DNA from: Sipunculus nudus
Taxonomy: Eukaryota > Annelida > Sipuncula > Golfingiida > Sipunculidae
Assembly (NCBI GenBank): GCA_026874595.1
Contig: CM049314.1
Location: 28,221,729 to 28,285,728, forward strand
Reading direction: 5' to 3'
Length of the DNA: 64,000 nucleotides
Positions 24,460-37,000 of the stretch are shown here, in pieces. A program made the translations under genes and the position numbers. The first letter of the stretch is position 1, and every line of letters starts with the position of its first letter. The notes beneath the pieces were generated by a model. That model searched no databases. It saw nothing but the letters and a program-made list of their open reading frames with translations, and had not been told where the DNA came from.

Positions 24460-24678
24460 CCTGGGGTACTTATGAACCCCATAGCTCGGAGCATATAGTT
24501 CCCAGGGACATAATTGCAGGTTTCCAAAGAGATTTTAAATGGACCTCCACGGATGTTTATTAGAAGTTTCTATTACGATTGGTGCCCTGTAACGGACAGA
24601 CAGACGTACAGAAGGACGAAGGAAAGGACAAACTGTGATCGCTAAAGCTCAGATGACTTTAAGTCAGCTGAGCTTATA
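23754..24678 (+). repeat. Near full-length family A element
   Basis: It opens with GGGACCCAGAGGTCTCGACG CTCAGCT (5' end) and includes diverged TGACC/TTGACC modules (23.88-24.34 kb). It then has a 5' GGTTTCCAAAGAGATTTTAAA core, ACGATTGGTGCCC, a GGACAGACAGACG tract, and closes with the hairpin AAGCTCAGATGACTTTAAGTCAGCTGAGCTT split at its loop. A (TA)n run (24399-24453) sits inside. It links in one unit the 145-bp modules and the family A end. Confidence 0.65.
24399..24453. repeat. (TA)n microsatellite
   Basis: About 27 TA units inside the family A element. Confidence 0.97.
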
Positions 24679-26883
24679 ATAATAATGATAATAATAATAC
24701 TGGGCTAATGCAATCGAATACTGTGGCATAACTGATATTTTCTGTACTCATAAATCGCCACTAAACAAGTAAAAATTATGGATCTGTCAGCTATGATATT
24801 TGGTACCGAACAGTCATAAAGACTTACAAAAATTACTTCAATAATTATTTTAGAACAGTTCGATTTCGGACATTACGATACCCCATGTTCGACCACGATT
24901 AGGCTTATATCTACAGACAATCCCAGGGGCAGAAACAGGATATGTGAATACCCCGGTAAATGTATGAAGCAGACAGGGGAAGGGTAACGGGGGAATTTCT
25001 CGTTCACATTGTGGAAGCATTGAAGAAAAAAATAGGCTTTAAAAGGGCGCAGTCTTGGGTAGTTTTCGTAATTGATTTCTTACCTACATCCCTATCCCTA
25101 AATCTACATCTGATGTTAATGCAAAAGGTGAAAGTCGTGTTTATCTAGATTACCAACTTGTTTTAAATGTAAATGGTAGCGATAGGACAGATAGGCAATG
25201 CTAAAACAGAAAGGAAAGAAATTCAGATACCACCACCATGACTGGTTTGAAAGCACATGAAACAACTTAATCCGTGTACAGGCCCACAGTAAAGAAGACC
25301 AATATGTTGCTGGTATTTCTGTTGATATTTAAATAAAATATATTTAAATGTCTGGAAGTCTAACTTTATTGTTAATATTAAAAAAAACATAAATTGCAAA
25401 AAAACAACACATCATCTTATAATCACTAGCTCTACCCATGCACATTAGGTAAGTATACCTAGGGACAGCAGTGTTTTTTGTTTGATGTACCAATCATCTT
25501 ATCAATCTATGCGCTCAAAAAGCGTCATATTTCCCACCCGCCACTCACTACAAGACCTGAGAGTGAGTTGTTCTAATATGAGCCTGATGGTGTATACATC
25601 ATTGGGCCTTTGGCTAAAAAAAAATCGGATCCTACCTATACTGGTGGCCAACAACCAATCAATTAATCAGCTGGAAGATCAAGGTCAAGGTTTTGAATTT
25701 ATATGAAATATTTGTTTAAACAGTTGGTGTATCAAATTAATTTTGAGGAAATATATGCAAATCTTTCGAACAATTGCAAAATGTAGACTTTATAGTTCTC
25801 AAAAGCATGTTTCCCTGATTAGCTCGCAGAATACTAGGTCACTGTGATCTGATTGAAGGTTTCCATTTATTTTACCTAGAATACGTCCTGACTGGATGTT
25901 GAGTTAGAAGCTATACACATATATAAACATATAACAATTCCTATAGTCTAATAATGTATAAGATTATTTCAACGTGGAAGCTTTATACAAAACCTTTTCA
26001 TGTCATAATGTTATTATCTATTCTAAAAAGGTATTCTTCCTATGATATAAATGCTGCTTTATCGTTAAGAAATATAAAATACCTTCTAAGTGCCAACATG
26101 TTGCGTTATAAAGAAATTCAGTGAGAATAAGTTATTTGAGACTGTTCTTTGTCTGGTCTCTCTCCCTTTGACCTGTCTGGCATGATTGTAACTTCTTGGG
26201 TATCTCTACCCTGCCAGCTTCTAAGTGTCACTTCTGAAGCATGTAGAATATTAGATTTTTTTTCATCGTGACTCTCTCTTAGAGTGGAACATTGACATTT
26301 TCATGAAAGATAACAAAAATTTTAACACTTTAATTGTATTCGCAAAATCGTTGCACACAAATTCTTAATTTATCAGATCAAACGAATCAAATATTACAGT
26401 TTCAAATATATATATGAACATATTTCTTACTATGAACGGCTGCTACGTTCGATTTATATTGGTGTAAATTATCGAATGATACGAGGAGCAAAATGATATC
26501 ACTAATATCACCACTGTTCATTTCCATATATCACAGCATGCAAGGCTGTTACATTTCGGCAAATGTCAAAAATGATACGTGTCTGGACTGTTTCATAAAT
26601 AAAGGTAATTAATCTGCCCTTAATGTCCAAATTGTTATGTTATATGTTACTTGGGGACTCTCTCTGTGAGAAAGTATTACTATGGGCCAAAACTTCAGCG
26701 AGGAAGCTCAATAAAACAAATGTCAGTAAATGCACTTCCAGTATATGCTTTCCGATAGAATATGTGAATAATGCCCAAGCGCAGGTTAAGAGACTGATCT
26801 TTACAACCATGGCGATAACCATGCTTTGGATTAATAATTATTGTCATTTGGTTTCAATATGCAATTTGACGGTTTGTACTTCA
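24679..26883. other. Intergenic with one family A scrap
   Basis: A degraded family A core lies at about 25815-25905 (CAGAATACTAGGTCACTGTG). Nothing else is recognised. Confidence 0.5.
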
Positions 26884-28216
26884 GGCGTAAAAAAAAAGAT
26901 CTTTGTTTCCGGTTACCCGACCGACCCTAGATTTACTGTGCGACCCTAAAATTTTTATTTGGATTCTGATTGCAAAACCAGTAAAAGTCGAGGTTTGCGT
27001 GTGAAATTTTTAGGTGAAGTACGACTTAATGTCGACAACTTTAATCTGTCATACAGATACAAACTACGATGTTCTGAGATCGTCACTTACAGTTCAAATA
27101 TACCCGCGAAAACGGCGTGTGGAAGGTCATATTCATACGCGGGTTCGTCAGCTTTGAACGTAGATCTGCGCAACAACTTTTTTTAATTTATAGGAAGCAG
27201 ATAAATATCAAAAGTGTTCCACTGCAGAAATAAGCAGCTTCTTTCAAGCTATGAACGTGGCCTCCTCCGCGAATGTCTGATAGCCGTGACCCGTCTGAGA
27301 ACTGATTCGAGATCGTTCAAATTTGCCCTAAGCCCCGAAAATTTGCATCTTCCGTAAGGCCTCATTAATGGCCCGCTTGTATGCACGGTCGCTAGTCGGC
27401 AATATTCGGAATTCAGTGCCGTCTTTGGCTATGCAAATGAGTTGAAATGAACCAATGACATGACATTTCGTCACTGCATGTAACCGTGGTTACCTATTCG
27501 GGTACATATGTACCCGTATTTGTTCTGTCAATGATCACCTGAACCTGTGCTCGGGCGCTGGCAGGAGTAAAAACGAACGGTTTAATGAACGTTGGCCGGT
27601 CATGTAACGAAAAGTTAAATGCAAATTTGGCGGTCACACGTGGTGATCATTCATTTTTAGCGATATTTTTTTTATATAACGGCGGTAAATGATAAGAGCA
27701 TATTCATAACTGCGACGTCCAATTTGACACCGGCGGATTGCAGATGTACATTTCTTATTTTAAACAAATATACCGATGTTATGATCACTTTATTTTCCCC
27801 CAACTTAATGCGTGCGTACTACATCATGGTTCAACGATGTAATTTCGCAATTTCTGAGGGCGAATGAATGACCGGCCGCTCATGTTAGCCTAAGAAGGTA
27901 AACCTGTCTGATCGCCAATTTTAATTATTTGTCAGCGACCAACTGATCATTCCTTGAAAGTTACTTCGCTTCACTTCTTATAAGAGATTGAACAAACACC
28001 TATTTCTCCAAGAGAAAATGGTTCTAATGGGTCAATATTTGATCAAACTGTACACGGATTGGCACAGATATGCAATAACATAATTCTATTTACCATTTTA
28101 TTCTGAAAATATGTCGCATAAACTGAATAAAAAAAATTAAAAAAAAAAAAATTCCCGACCTACCTACCCTATTTTTCTCTGGCATGTAATCGGAAACAAA
28201 TACCTTTTTTTAGGCC
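26884..28216. mobile_element. TIR transposon, non-autonomous, 1.33 kb
   Basis: The left end GGCGTAAAAAAAAAGATCTT then TGTTTCCGGTTAC matches the inverse of the right end (GTAATCGGAAACAAATACC then TTTTTTTAGGCC), about 30 bp imperfect. TCA flanks both sides (26881-26883 and 28217-28219), a possible 3-bp target duplication. Just inside, CCCGACCGACCCTA on the left is mirrored by CCGACCTACCTACCCTA in inverse sense on the right, though less exactly. The interior is CpG-richer than its surroundings (27.0-27.9 kb) and shows no transposase. I cannot assign the superfamily. Confidence 0.6.
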
Positions 28217-28822
28217 TCATTTGGGCACAGTGGTACGACCTCCGATAATTTACCTTGGGATTAAAAGAATATAAAATATAAAAAAAGAAACAAAGACGCA
28301 AATGACCAATGTTCCCTCTTGATAATTTGCTGAAGAACAGGTTAGCATTAGTAATACGTATTCAGCATTTTTAATTTAGCATGCAGAAGAGAATAAACTG
28401 ATGAACTGCTAATATACACAAAACGTACTGTATAAAATGAGATATGAGAAAAAAAATATTACCCACGGGTGACCTTAACATGGCGAAAAATGTGTGACAG
28501 CATGGATATCCTGAAATCTACATCGAAAAATATAAATAGGGAACAAATAACCTGAATAAAAAACAAATAAAGGTCCTTGCACTATAGTCTTACTTTATTG
28601 GAACAGCAGTCCAAGGTTAAGAAAAAAGTAAGTGAAACGCCCACGATAAGTAGGCCCCAAGGGGAAGACCTCAAATGGCCTTGTGAGCTACCTTGTACAT
28701 AGCCTTAACCCTTGTAAGAGGAAATGTGTGTTTATATGTTACTGACAAATACTTTACAAACAGGGAAGAGTCCGGGCGATTTCGATGCAATTAAAAATTA
28801 TACAACGAACCAGAACCCAAAC

Positions 28823-28924
28823 TACGGGGACATGAGTATAAAAATATTTAATTCATGCGCACGAGTTATTATTTTGGGCGCGCAACTTATTATTTCGTGC
28901 GCACACGTTTATAAGTCCTGTGCG
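28823..28924 (+). repeat. GTGCGCAC-containing dispersed repeat
   Basis: TACGGGGACATGAGTATAAA, then two to three ~28-bp sub-units of TTATTATTT(C/T)GTGCGCAC. An inverted copy lies at 33938-34040. Confidence 0.7.
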
Positions 28925-29075
28925 GATATTGTGTCAATTGTGTACGTCAAGGCACAGACGTATGGATGACTCTGTAGCATTCGACATAAGTTTCCAAGTA
29001 TCATATAAAATGTGGGTATTTGCCTTCATTTGAAGATAAAGCGGTTATGTGGCTGGGTATCTGGCATTCAATTGA

Positions 29076-29078
<3 letters not shown>

Positions 29079-29144
<66 letters not shown>

Positions 29145-29321
29145 TCCTGTGTGTATTTTCTTTAAATTACGGTTTCAAATTTAAGGAGATTGAAATTCCC
29201 CCTGAGAGGCATAGAGCAGTTATGCATATATATATATATATTCCTGTGTGTATTTTCTTTAAATTACTGTTTCAAATTTAAGGAGATTGAAATTCCCCCT
29301 GAGAGGCATAGAGCAGTTTTG
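29079..29321 (+). repeat. (TA)n plus 97-bp direct duplication
   Basis: A long TA run (29079-29143) is followed by an ~80-bp segment (TTCCTGTGTGTATTTTC ... CATAGAGCAGTT) starting at 29144. It repeats almost exactly at 29241, with a short TA run between. Confidence 0.9.
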
Positions 29322-30880
29322 CATGTTTACCCTTGGATATATAAAAAATGCTTGTCCAAACGGAGGCAGTTCGGAATCGTCTGAGGATATTGGATCCTCA
29401 GGGTGTAGAAAACCGATCTCACACCTTAAGAGTATCACGACGGCGTCAGAATTTCGATAAAAGACTGAACTTTCGGCCAATGACTCATACGACAGTCTAA
29501 AGCCCTACGGCAAAGGCATATTGATTTGTACCCGGACAAACAGTGACCCACCGAGTTATCATAGGCTATTTTATTAAGACTATTTTTTTATTTTCTTTAC
29601 AAATTATCATTTAGTATGTTTTTTTTAAATTCCTTGTTTACTTATATGCTGCGTAATTCCGAATTATTATTTATTTCGCAATCCGAGTCTACAAATACAG
29701 TATTTCATTTTGATAACATTGGCTAAACTAACAGCATGCACTTCAGTGTCCTGATCCATGAGCCACTTGTTTTCAAAATTGTTTACCAGTGAACAGTGTG
29801 TTTCTCTGCTGAAGTTATTCTACAATGAGCAATTAAAATAGAGGACAAAATCCCCCGTCAAATGGTTTTGCGAGATATATGTGTTTTGGCTGATATAATA
29901 GTATGAGAAAATTAATACAACTGCCAAATGTATAATTTATAAAAAAAAATGAAGTTAAAAAAAAATGCATAAAAACCCGCTCAAGTGAGGAAACTCGGAT
30001 TACACTCATGTCTTGGTCAATACAGTTGGATCCCAAATAACTTATCAGGTTATGGGAGAAGCTTTCGATACCTTTCCTTTATTAATACAAGTTGGGGACG
30101 AGCGATACTTGTTTAAGATGTTGCAACGCATATTTTTGAAAACTGAAAAAAAAACAGATATCCTCCATGTATGGCCAAAACCTTATATGAGTAAAAAATT
30201 GAGATCTCGCTTCGAATATGAGATGTTAAACTTAGATTTAAAAATATCATTAAAAATCCAAAGATCTTTAAATGCATGCATAACTCATCCCCCGGGGCAG
30301 GGGACAATGGCGCTGATTTGTAGGACTATACGTTTTAAAGTATCAAAAGTAAATATTCATGCTTTCATTACAGTTCTTGGGTCTTTACCTGGCTCTCATG
30401 GTTGTTTCAGAATAGATACGATATTGAGTGTTCTAGTGTTGTGCTTGGCATTTCCTCCTGAAATCTTGGATGAAATGACAATGTATATATTTGACTTGAA
30501 GAAAGATTGTTATAAATATTATTATAAGGATTCTCCTCTTATCAGTTGACTTTCTGTTTTGCTTAGGCAATGCTTTGTTGCCCAGTGAGTTAGAATCTTA
30601 CTTTTTAATTTCAAATTTAAATACCTTGTTCTTGAAACCTTAGGCCATGACACATTAAGAAATAGATTCGACTTGCATATTAATGTTGATTTGTTTAATT
30701 TACTAGGGAATACCTATTAGCCGTATGTCGGTATAGTCATATATAAAATCTTGGTCCAGAAACATAACACAGGTGGTAATTAATGTGTTTTAACGAAAAG
30801 TCATCTGGGATTATTTTGCCAACTTACTTTTATTTAAGATGAGATCTAGTATTCGGTTTTTGTCCTTCCGACCGGTTTTC
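29322..30880. other. Intergenic; one long unassigned open frame
   Basis: A plus-strand open frame runs from ATG 30052 to TGA 30549 (165 codons). It has no domain, signal peptide or splice context that I can recognise. I do not call it a gene. Confidence 0.3.
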
Positions 30881-30889
30881 GGTAAGGTA

Positions 30890-31350
30890 GGTGGCGCCAC
30901 CTGTCTGGTTTATGAGAAAACTTTCCAAGATGGATGAATATGCCAAATTTCAGACCCATACCTTGAATCAATCCGCAGAAATGAGCAATTGTGACCACAA
31001 GCACATGTAAAGATGGACGCCACGCCAAATCGATTGCAGATGGGACCACCAGTCTTGATGACAAGATGGAGGAGTCCAAGATCTATGGATATGTACATTT
31101 TCAGGCAAATAGGACACATCACTCCTCAGGAAAGGGCATTACTTAATTCTACGAAAACGAGTAGGTAGGTGGCGCCACCAGTCTGGTTTATGTGGAAACT
31201 TTCAAAGATGGATGGACATGCCAAATTTCAGACCGACACCTTGAACCACTCCGGAGATATGAGCAATTTTCACCATAAGCACATGTATTTTGAATACAAG
31301 ATGGAGGTATCCAAGATCAATGTACATGCACAATTCCAATCTGGCCATTA
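30890..31350 (+). repeat. Two ~278-bp tandem units starting with GGTGGCGCCACC
   Basis: The perfect palindrome at 30890-30901 and 31168-31179 opens two units that share TGTCTGGTTTATG/CAGTCTGGTTTATG, CCAAGATGGATG, CATGCCAAATTTCAGACC, GAGCAATT, CACAAGCACATG and AAGATGGAGG. The unit length is close to that of the ~289-bp array. Confidence 0.85.
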
Positions 31351-31468
31351 GTGAAAAATCCACAGTTTTGTGCTCTAAAACGCTATTACAAGTAAGCACT
31401 TGCATAAAAATGACTATGAGTGTAAAAAAAATATTCATTAAATAAAATATAAGAGAAATATTTATTTA

Positions 31469-32015
31469 TTACTTAGGCTGGATAAAACATGCACATAATC
31501 CATTAATATACATTACCTGTGATACAAAACCAATAGAAGAAATTAAACCTATAAAAGTGTAGATAAAATTTTTAAAAGCGTTTAGGTTCTCAGCTTTTCT
31601 TAATTCTACAGAAAATGAATTCCAAAAAGTGGGATCTGTCACACAAAATGCTCTTTGAGTAACCATGAAAGACTTTGTATGTGGAACAAAAAGTAAGTCA
31701 TGACCGGCCGATCTGAGGCATCTACCTGGTGTGTACGAATGAATTATATCCTGTAAGTAGACCGGGGCCATGCGATATTTGGTCTTGGAAAGTAGCATGG
31801 CCACCTTAAATTTAATACGCTGACTTACAGGGAGTCAGTGCAGCTCCCGAAATACAGGTGTACTGTGATCATACTTGTCACATCCACTTAGTATACGGGC
31901 TGCGCTGTTTTGAACTCGCTGAAGCCTCTGAATTAATGAAGACGAATACCCAAGAAGTAAGCATTTCCAAAATCTAACTTGGTAGTGACAAAAGCATGGA
32001 TCAGGCGCTCAAGAA
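31469..32015 (-). pseudogene. Non-LTR retrotransposon RT C-terminal fragment
   Basis: Reading the minus strand, residues TTKLDFGNAYFLG, QRLQRVQNSAARIL, DHSTPVFRELH-LPVSQRI, FKVAMLL, APVYLQDII, YTPGRCLRSA and FWNSFSVELRKAENLNAFKN follow each other. This is the conserved order of the thumb/C-terminal region of CR1/L2/Rex-type LINE ORF2. A TGA replaces the Trp of the usual HWLP. Only the 3' end of ORF2 is present, a typical 5' truncation. A different element from the 11.45-13.1 kb remnant cannot be excluded. Confidence 0.85.
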
Positions 32016-32477
32016 AGCGTTGATACAAATACGCTTTTATTTTATAGATGTTAATATTATAATGCTCACAGTACTGTCAAGTTGCAATGATTAGAATTAA
32101 AGGGCCCTTAAAAGAAAAGGGCAGAAGGTGTCGCCACCTGTCTTCCGCAGAAGACAAAGCTGTCCAAAATCTACGGTCAATTTGTTTGTTTTTTTTCCAA
32201 TCCATGCATCCCGTATTGAGATATTTATGATTTAGTATTCAAGGTCAAGGCCACCACTCTCATAGGAAAGGCCATGACCCGAATTTAAATATACATCATT
32301 TCCATAACCCATGTCTATGTCTATGCATAATATGAAAGATTTCTGTCCATTAGTTTTTGACTTATAATGCTCGCAGTACTGTTAAGTGGCAATAATAGGG
32401 TATTAAACGGTACGAAAACAAAAAAAGGATATCAGGTGGCGCCACAGTTTCCGGTGCATGACAAGATCTTCGGTCAA

Positions 32478-32839
32478 CCGGCTTCTGCGGCTCAGGGGTA
32501 AGGGTTTTCTACGGTCGGCCCCAACCCAGGGTTTATGGGAAGGCTGTTCCCTAAAGCCGTGTATCACTCACATATGAGTGCGTCTTTTGGGAGTTCCTCG
32601 GTGTTATGACTCAGCAATGGGGATGGTTACACACCCAGGACTCGCAGGTGCGTTAATCACCGGACCTGGATGACACCAGAATATAAAAATGACAGGAAGC
32701 GAGTTCTATGGCCCTGTCAAGTAGTCCTAAACCGAAATTGAAACTCTGCAGATGTACATACTTAGTTAAGAATTATTCAGGTCAGCATTAAAAAATGGAG
32801 GCGGTTGCCTCCACCTAAAAAAAATTATGAAAAAAAAAA
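32478..32839 (+). mobile_element. tRNA-derived SINE with 12-bp target-site duplication
   Basis: ATCTTCGGTCAA lies immediately left (32466-32477) and right (32840-32851). The insert starts with an A-box-like GCGGCTCAGGGGTAAG and a B-box-like GGTCGGCCCCAACCC. It then has a core beginning TATGGGAAGGCTGTTCC and including GAGTGCGTCTTTTGGG, a GGAGGC-GGTT-GCCTCC hairpin (32797-32812) and an A-rich tail. The core is shared with the SINE at 51.5 kb. Removing the insert rejoins the host Helitron-like sequence, as seen at 18.24 kb. Confidence 0.85.
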
Positions 32840-33134
32840 ATCTTCGGTCAAGTTGATTTTTGAACCAATCCATGCATCCCTTGTTGAGATATTTATGATT
32901 TTATGTGATTTTCAACATATGTGGCAATATTCAAGATCATGGTCACTCTCCTATTAAAGGTCATGACCCCATTTTAAATTGGCTTCGTACTCTCACGCAT
33001 ATATATGCACAAGTCAACTTTGGTAAAAATCCGTAAAATATTTTTGAGTTATCACGTCCAAACGAAATCTTTGCGGCCGCGGCGGCGACGGGACCGTGCT
33101 TAAACATAGTATCCCGACTTTGTCTTGGGAAACA

Positions 33135-33937
33135 ATTAATAATTCCATTGCCGAGTTTCACAAGTAAAAAGAAGTTACATTTAGTCTGTGTGATAAAGAA
33201 TGAAAATATTAAACATCTGGCCCTGAATTTTTATGAAACATTGAACAGGACACCGTTTCTTAGGGCTATTATATATTCTTCACTTTTGGTAGGTTCTATT
33301 TTCACATGTTAAATTTAACACATTGATATCATTTCTGCAGGTTATCAGATAAAATGTCCATTAGACTGGAAGTCTCATCACTACAATAGCTTATTATAAT
33401 GTCTAATTTGCACAAGTTTGACTATTAATCATGTCACCAGGTCCGGGTGCCCTAATCGCTGCTCGTTGTGCCCCGAAATCATGATTTACACCATCGATAC
33501 AAAATGAAATATTCTACAATGTTTGATATCAATATCATAACCAAGTCTCATGATCTGATTAAAATTATATTCACTTTTCTCCTGAGCTACCTCTATTTTG
33601 GTATTTTTGTCTCCATGACCTCACACGTATGGTCATATATAAATTATGTCTGTCTGTATAACCAATTCTTTTACACCATACCGTTATGCTCATAACAGAC
33701 GGTCGGTCGTGGCCCTCGATCTTAATGCTGGTAACTGAATGGCCAGCTACTGTAAGTGTGGCTGGCCTTGAAACATGAAACATGTTGACGTGTATATATA
33801 TTTTGTGTAGTGACAGGAATTCCCCCACTGGATATATATAGTATTGTTCCAGACTAATGTTCACAACTTAAAGATGAGTTTCAGCCATATGCGCCTGTGC
33901 CTTGACGGACGAAATCGACATAATACCTCGTTTTCAC
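33135..33937. other. Intergenic, no gene recognised
   Basis: No protein motif, splice signal with frame, or RNA gene seen. Confidence 0.5.
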
Positions 33938-34040
33938 CACTTATCAACTTAAGCGCACAAAATAATAAATCGTGCGCACAAATAATAAGGCGTGCGTACG
34001 AGTTAAATATTTTTTTACACATGTCCCCAACGGGGCTCCG
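33938..34040 (-). repeat. Inverted copy of the GTGCGCAC repeat
   Basis: On the minus strand it reads GGGGACATGTGTAAAAAAA, TATTTAACTCGTACGCACG, then TTATTATTTGTGCGCACG sub-units, as at 28823-28924. Confidence 0.7.
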
Positions 34041-37000
34041 TAACAAACAGTAAAGGCATCAAGCGCAATAAAACTAGTCAATTCGTTTACGATTTTTCTG
34101 CCTTTTTTGTGCTAGTGATTTATTTAGAGCTTTTTATGAAAACTATTTTACTTGGTGACAAACAAAGCCTAGACCAGGCTTTACATTGTGCGACACGTAA
34201 CTGAATTTATCTAATAATAATATCAGAATTTTTAAATTACAAAAATAGGCTGGTGATGCGTGATGCTTCATACTCAAGTTACTCTACAGCAGGATTTTCC
34301 AGCATTTCTATAAGTGTTAAACTTATAAACCGTTATCTATTTATTAGATTAAGTTAGTGGCAACTCCCTCCGTTGATTTATTTTCTCTTTCACTTCGTCG
34401 TCTGGTATATACATTAGCCCGACTGCAATTTTCCCTACTGACTTTATCATAAAAGATTATATACTCATTTTTTATTTGCTAGGAAAATGATATGAACACT
34501 CTTTAGAATTATTATTTGTATATAACTGTTGCTGGCGCTGATCGTAACAACGTTTGATCAGTTGCTATTGTTATCCTTAAAAACTCATAAAATGATTTAT
34601 AAGAAAAATGAACAAAATGTAACTGCAAAGTAAATCCCAAAATACAACACTTTAAGGCGCGAATCTTATCGGCCATAGTTGGGCGTGCATAGACGCTAGT
34701 TATTAGTAATATTATTTATTTGGGAGTACTCTTATTATTTTGTTAACCCCGCTTTCATTTCACATCCTACAGCTACGGTTTCTTGTATTTGTATTTTTAT
34801 CAAGTCATAGCCACCTGTATAAAGCTCACAGTATGTCATGCAGAATGTTCAAGAAAATCGATTTTTATTTCACGTGGCTCGTTTTATAATAAGACTATGC
34901 TTCTGTAGGTTTAAGAATTTCTTTGCTGATCTTTTCCTCCCATTTCCTAACAACAGTAACCTTATGATAAACCTGAAAATTACCTGTAACGGTTGTTTTA
35001 ACGATATATTTACATCGTCTTCATGCGCAACATCAGAATCTCTCATTTTAATGTTTTCACCAGTTTCTAATTCTTTTAAACACTATTACAACTAATTCCA
35101 ATTAAATGTCGTTTTACCTTCTCAAGAAAAACTTGCAAATGACGGATATAGGATCACCGGGAGAATAAAATATTAATCTACTCTGGATTATGTAGAACGG
35201 GATCGGCCACACATGTTATACATGGCCGCGGAAAGGTAAGTATGAAGAAAGATCATAAATAACCCCACCAATAATTATTCACTCTTACCAGAGATAGCTT
35301 TGAGTGTGTTCTAGATGTGTCATCAAGCTCGAGTAAGTGTGATAGATTTTTTCAAGTCGACAATTACGCTGGATTAAATAGTTTATTAAAGTAAAAATAG
35401 TTTTATAGGTTAATAGCTGATGCATCCATATTTATTTAGTACATCCCTTTTCAAGGAACATCTTCGCATTTGCATACTGTAGCTCTTAACAAGCCGGTCA
35501 AGGAAAATTACTATTTGTGTTATTTGTAATTATATAGTTGTCACTAAATTGCTAAATTTTCTGTTGGTTAGATGTTTGGTCTAGTTTTCAGCATAAATAT
35601 TTCCATAAAGGTTTTAGATGTCATGAGATCCTTCTTATCCGAATGTTAAATAAGCATTCTAGAAGCACGGATCATGACCATTGTTCAACCCAACCCCATA
35701 TCTACATTTTTGACCTGGTATCATGTCAGCTCGATTCCTCTGGAGCTCTATCAGGGAGAAGTATGAGTCACATTTTCGTACTGACATGTTTGAACCAATG
35801 TCTTACCATTAGATAAAGGGAAGGAGTAATTTAGATATGAATATTTGAAAGTCAAAATGTCATGTTCAGTAAATTGTTCTTGATGCTCTCAAATTTAATG
35901 TTAGCATTACACTTTAAAATGCTCTCTAGATCGAATCTATGCTTATTGTACAAAAATAATATATGCTGATAGAAAATATATACATTGTTGACCTCCTTTA
36001 AGCATGTTGTATAGGTTTGGGCATTATTCACACGCCATGCTAGTTGGGTAGACGGCCTGCTGAACCCTGATGATGGAAACTTTATTTCTGTGGCTTGGGT
36101 GTTTTTATTGTCTTATGAAAAAAATTATGACACTTTCTTATCTATGGGCATGTAGCTTTAATAGAACATTTAACAAATGGACGCCAGATCACATCATTTA
36201 TTTTATTCTTTACAACATTATGTCTACTTATTCCTTTAAGTCTTATTGATATCTATAACGTGTAATCGCTTTATTGAGTATCACTCAGGGTTACTCGGTT
36301 TGCTAATATGATGGTTACTTTGTATATGGAATTGGCTAATCCACATAAAAATAAGATAGGAGGAAATCGTTGACCTGCATGTCGACCTATCAACCATGCA
36401 GTAAAGATTTAAATAATGGTTCATAAATATATAATAAAATAAATTACTATTTAATGAGTGAATCAACTACCCGACCATTGTCAGGACGGGTACCAACCGG
36501 ATCGAAATGATAGATTTATTAGGTAATATTCAAATATGGCATAAAAAAGTGTTGCTCATGAAATCATTATTTTCCAAAACAGAATGGTCAAGATAGTGGA
36601 ATTTAAAAAAAAAGTCGTGCATTCTACTTGATAAAACAGGCCTTGTGTGGTTCTTTTCTTACTTAGTCCACGTTTTGCCGTCAGATTGTTTTATTATGTT
36701 TATTCAGTGTTGTGTTATTTTGGAAGCTAATATTACTTTAGAATATCAAGGGGTGTCCCTTAAGGTTGTCGTTTATCACCAAATGTATTTTCTTTGTCCG
36801 GGTATTTAATTAGGACCAAGTTTAGTTGGAAACGAAAAAGTAAGTGTTTTACCTGTTTCTTCATTAGGATAAATATTTAATAAATTTTTATTTAAAATAC
36901 TGAAAGCAAGGAAAAGGTTTTCTTATAAAACAGAAGTTATTATTATTATTTGAAATAAACAAGTGCCGCTTGTGCTGGGAAAAGCAGCTTTTTAAAGCCA

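Larger units (their letters stand above)
30881..33134 (+). mobile_element. Decayed Helitron-like element with nested LINE and SINE
   Basis: 32060-33133 matches the 3' part of the element at 15.36-18.56 kb in order: TTCAAGGTCAAGGCCAC, GGAAAGGCCATGACCC, CCATTAGTTTTTGACTTA, the GGTGGCGCCAC box (about 32434), GATTTTGTGTGATTTTC-like text, the GCGGCCGCGGCGGCG run and the terminal hairpin (33109-33133). Its 3' arm is mutated and no CTRR follows. The 5' end is not resolved. A LINE fragment and a SINE interrupt it, so it was present before both. Confidence 0.55.

Noticed and set aside
26623-27186. Two consecutive plus-strand frames near the left end of the TIR element
   Set aside because: The first crosses the transposon boundary and the second has no recognisable domain. 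No transposase motif was found.
30052-30549. 165-codon open frame on the plus strand, the longest without obvious repeat content
   Set aside because: No recognisable domain, no splice or promoter context, odd composition, and long chance frames are expected in 64 kb. A homology or RNA-seq match would change this.
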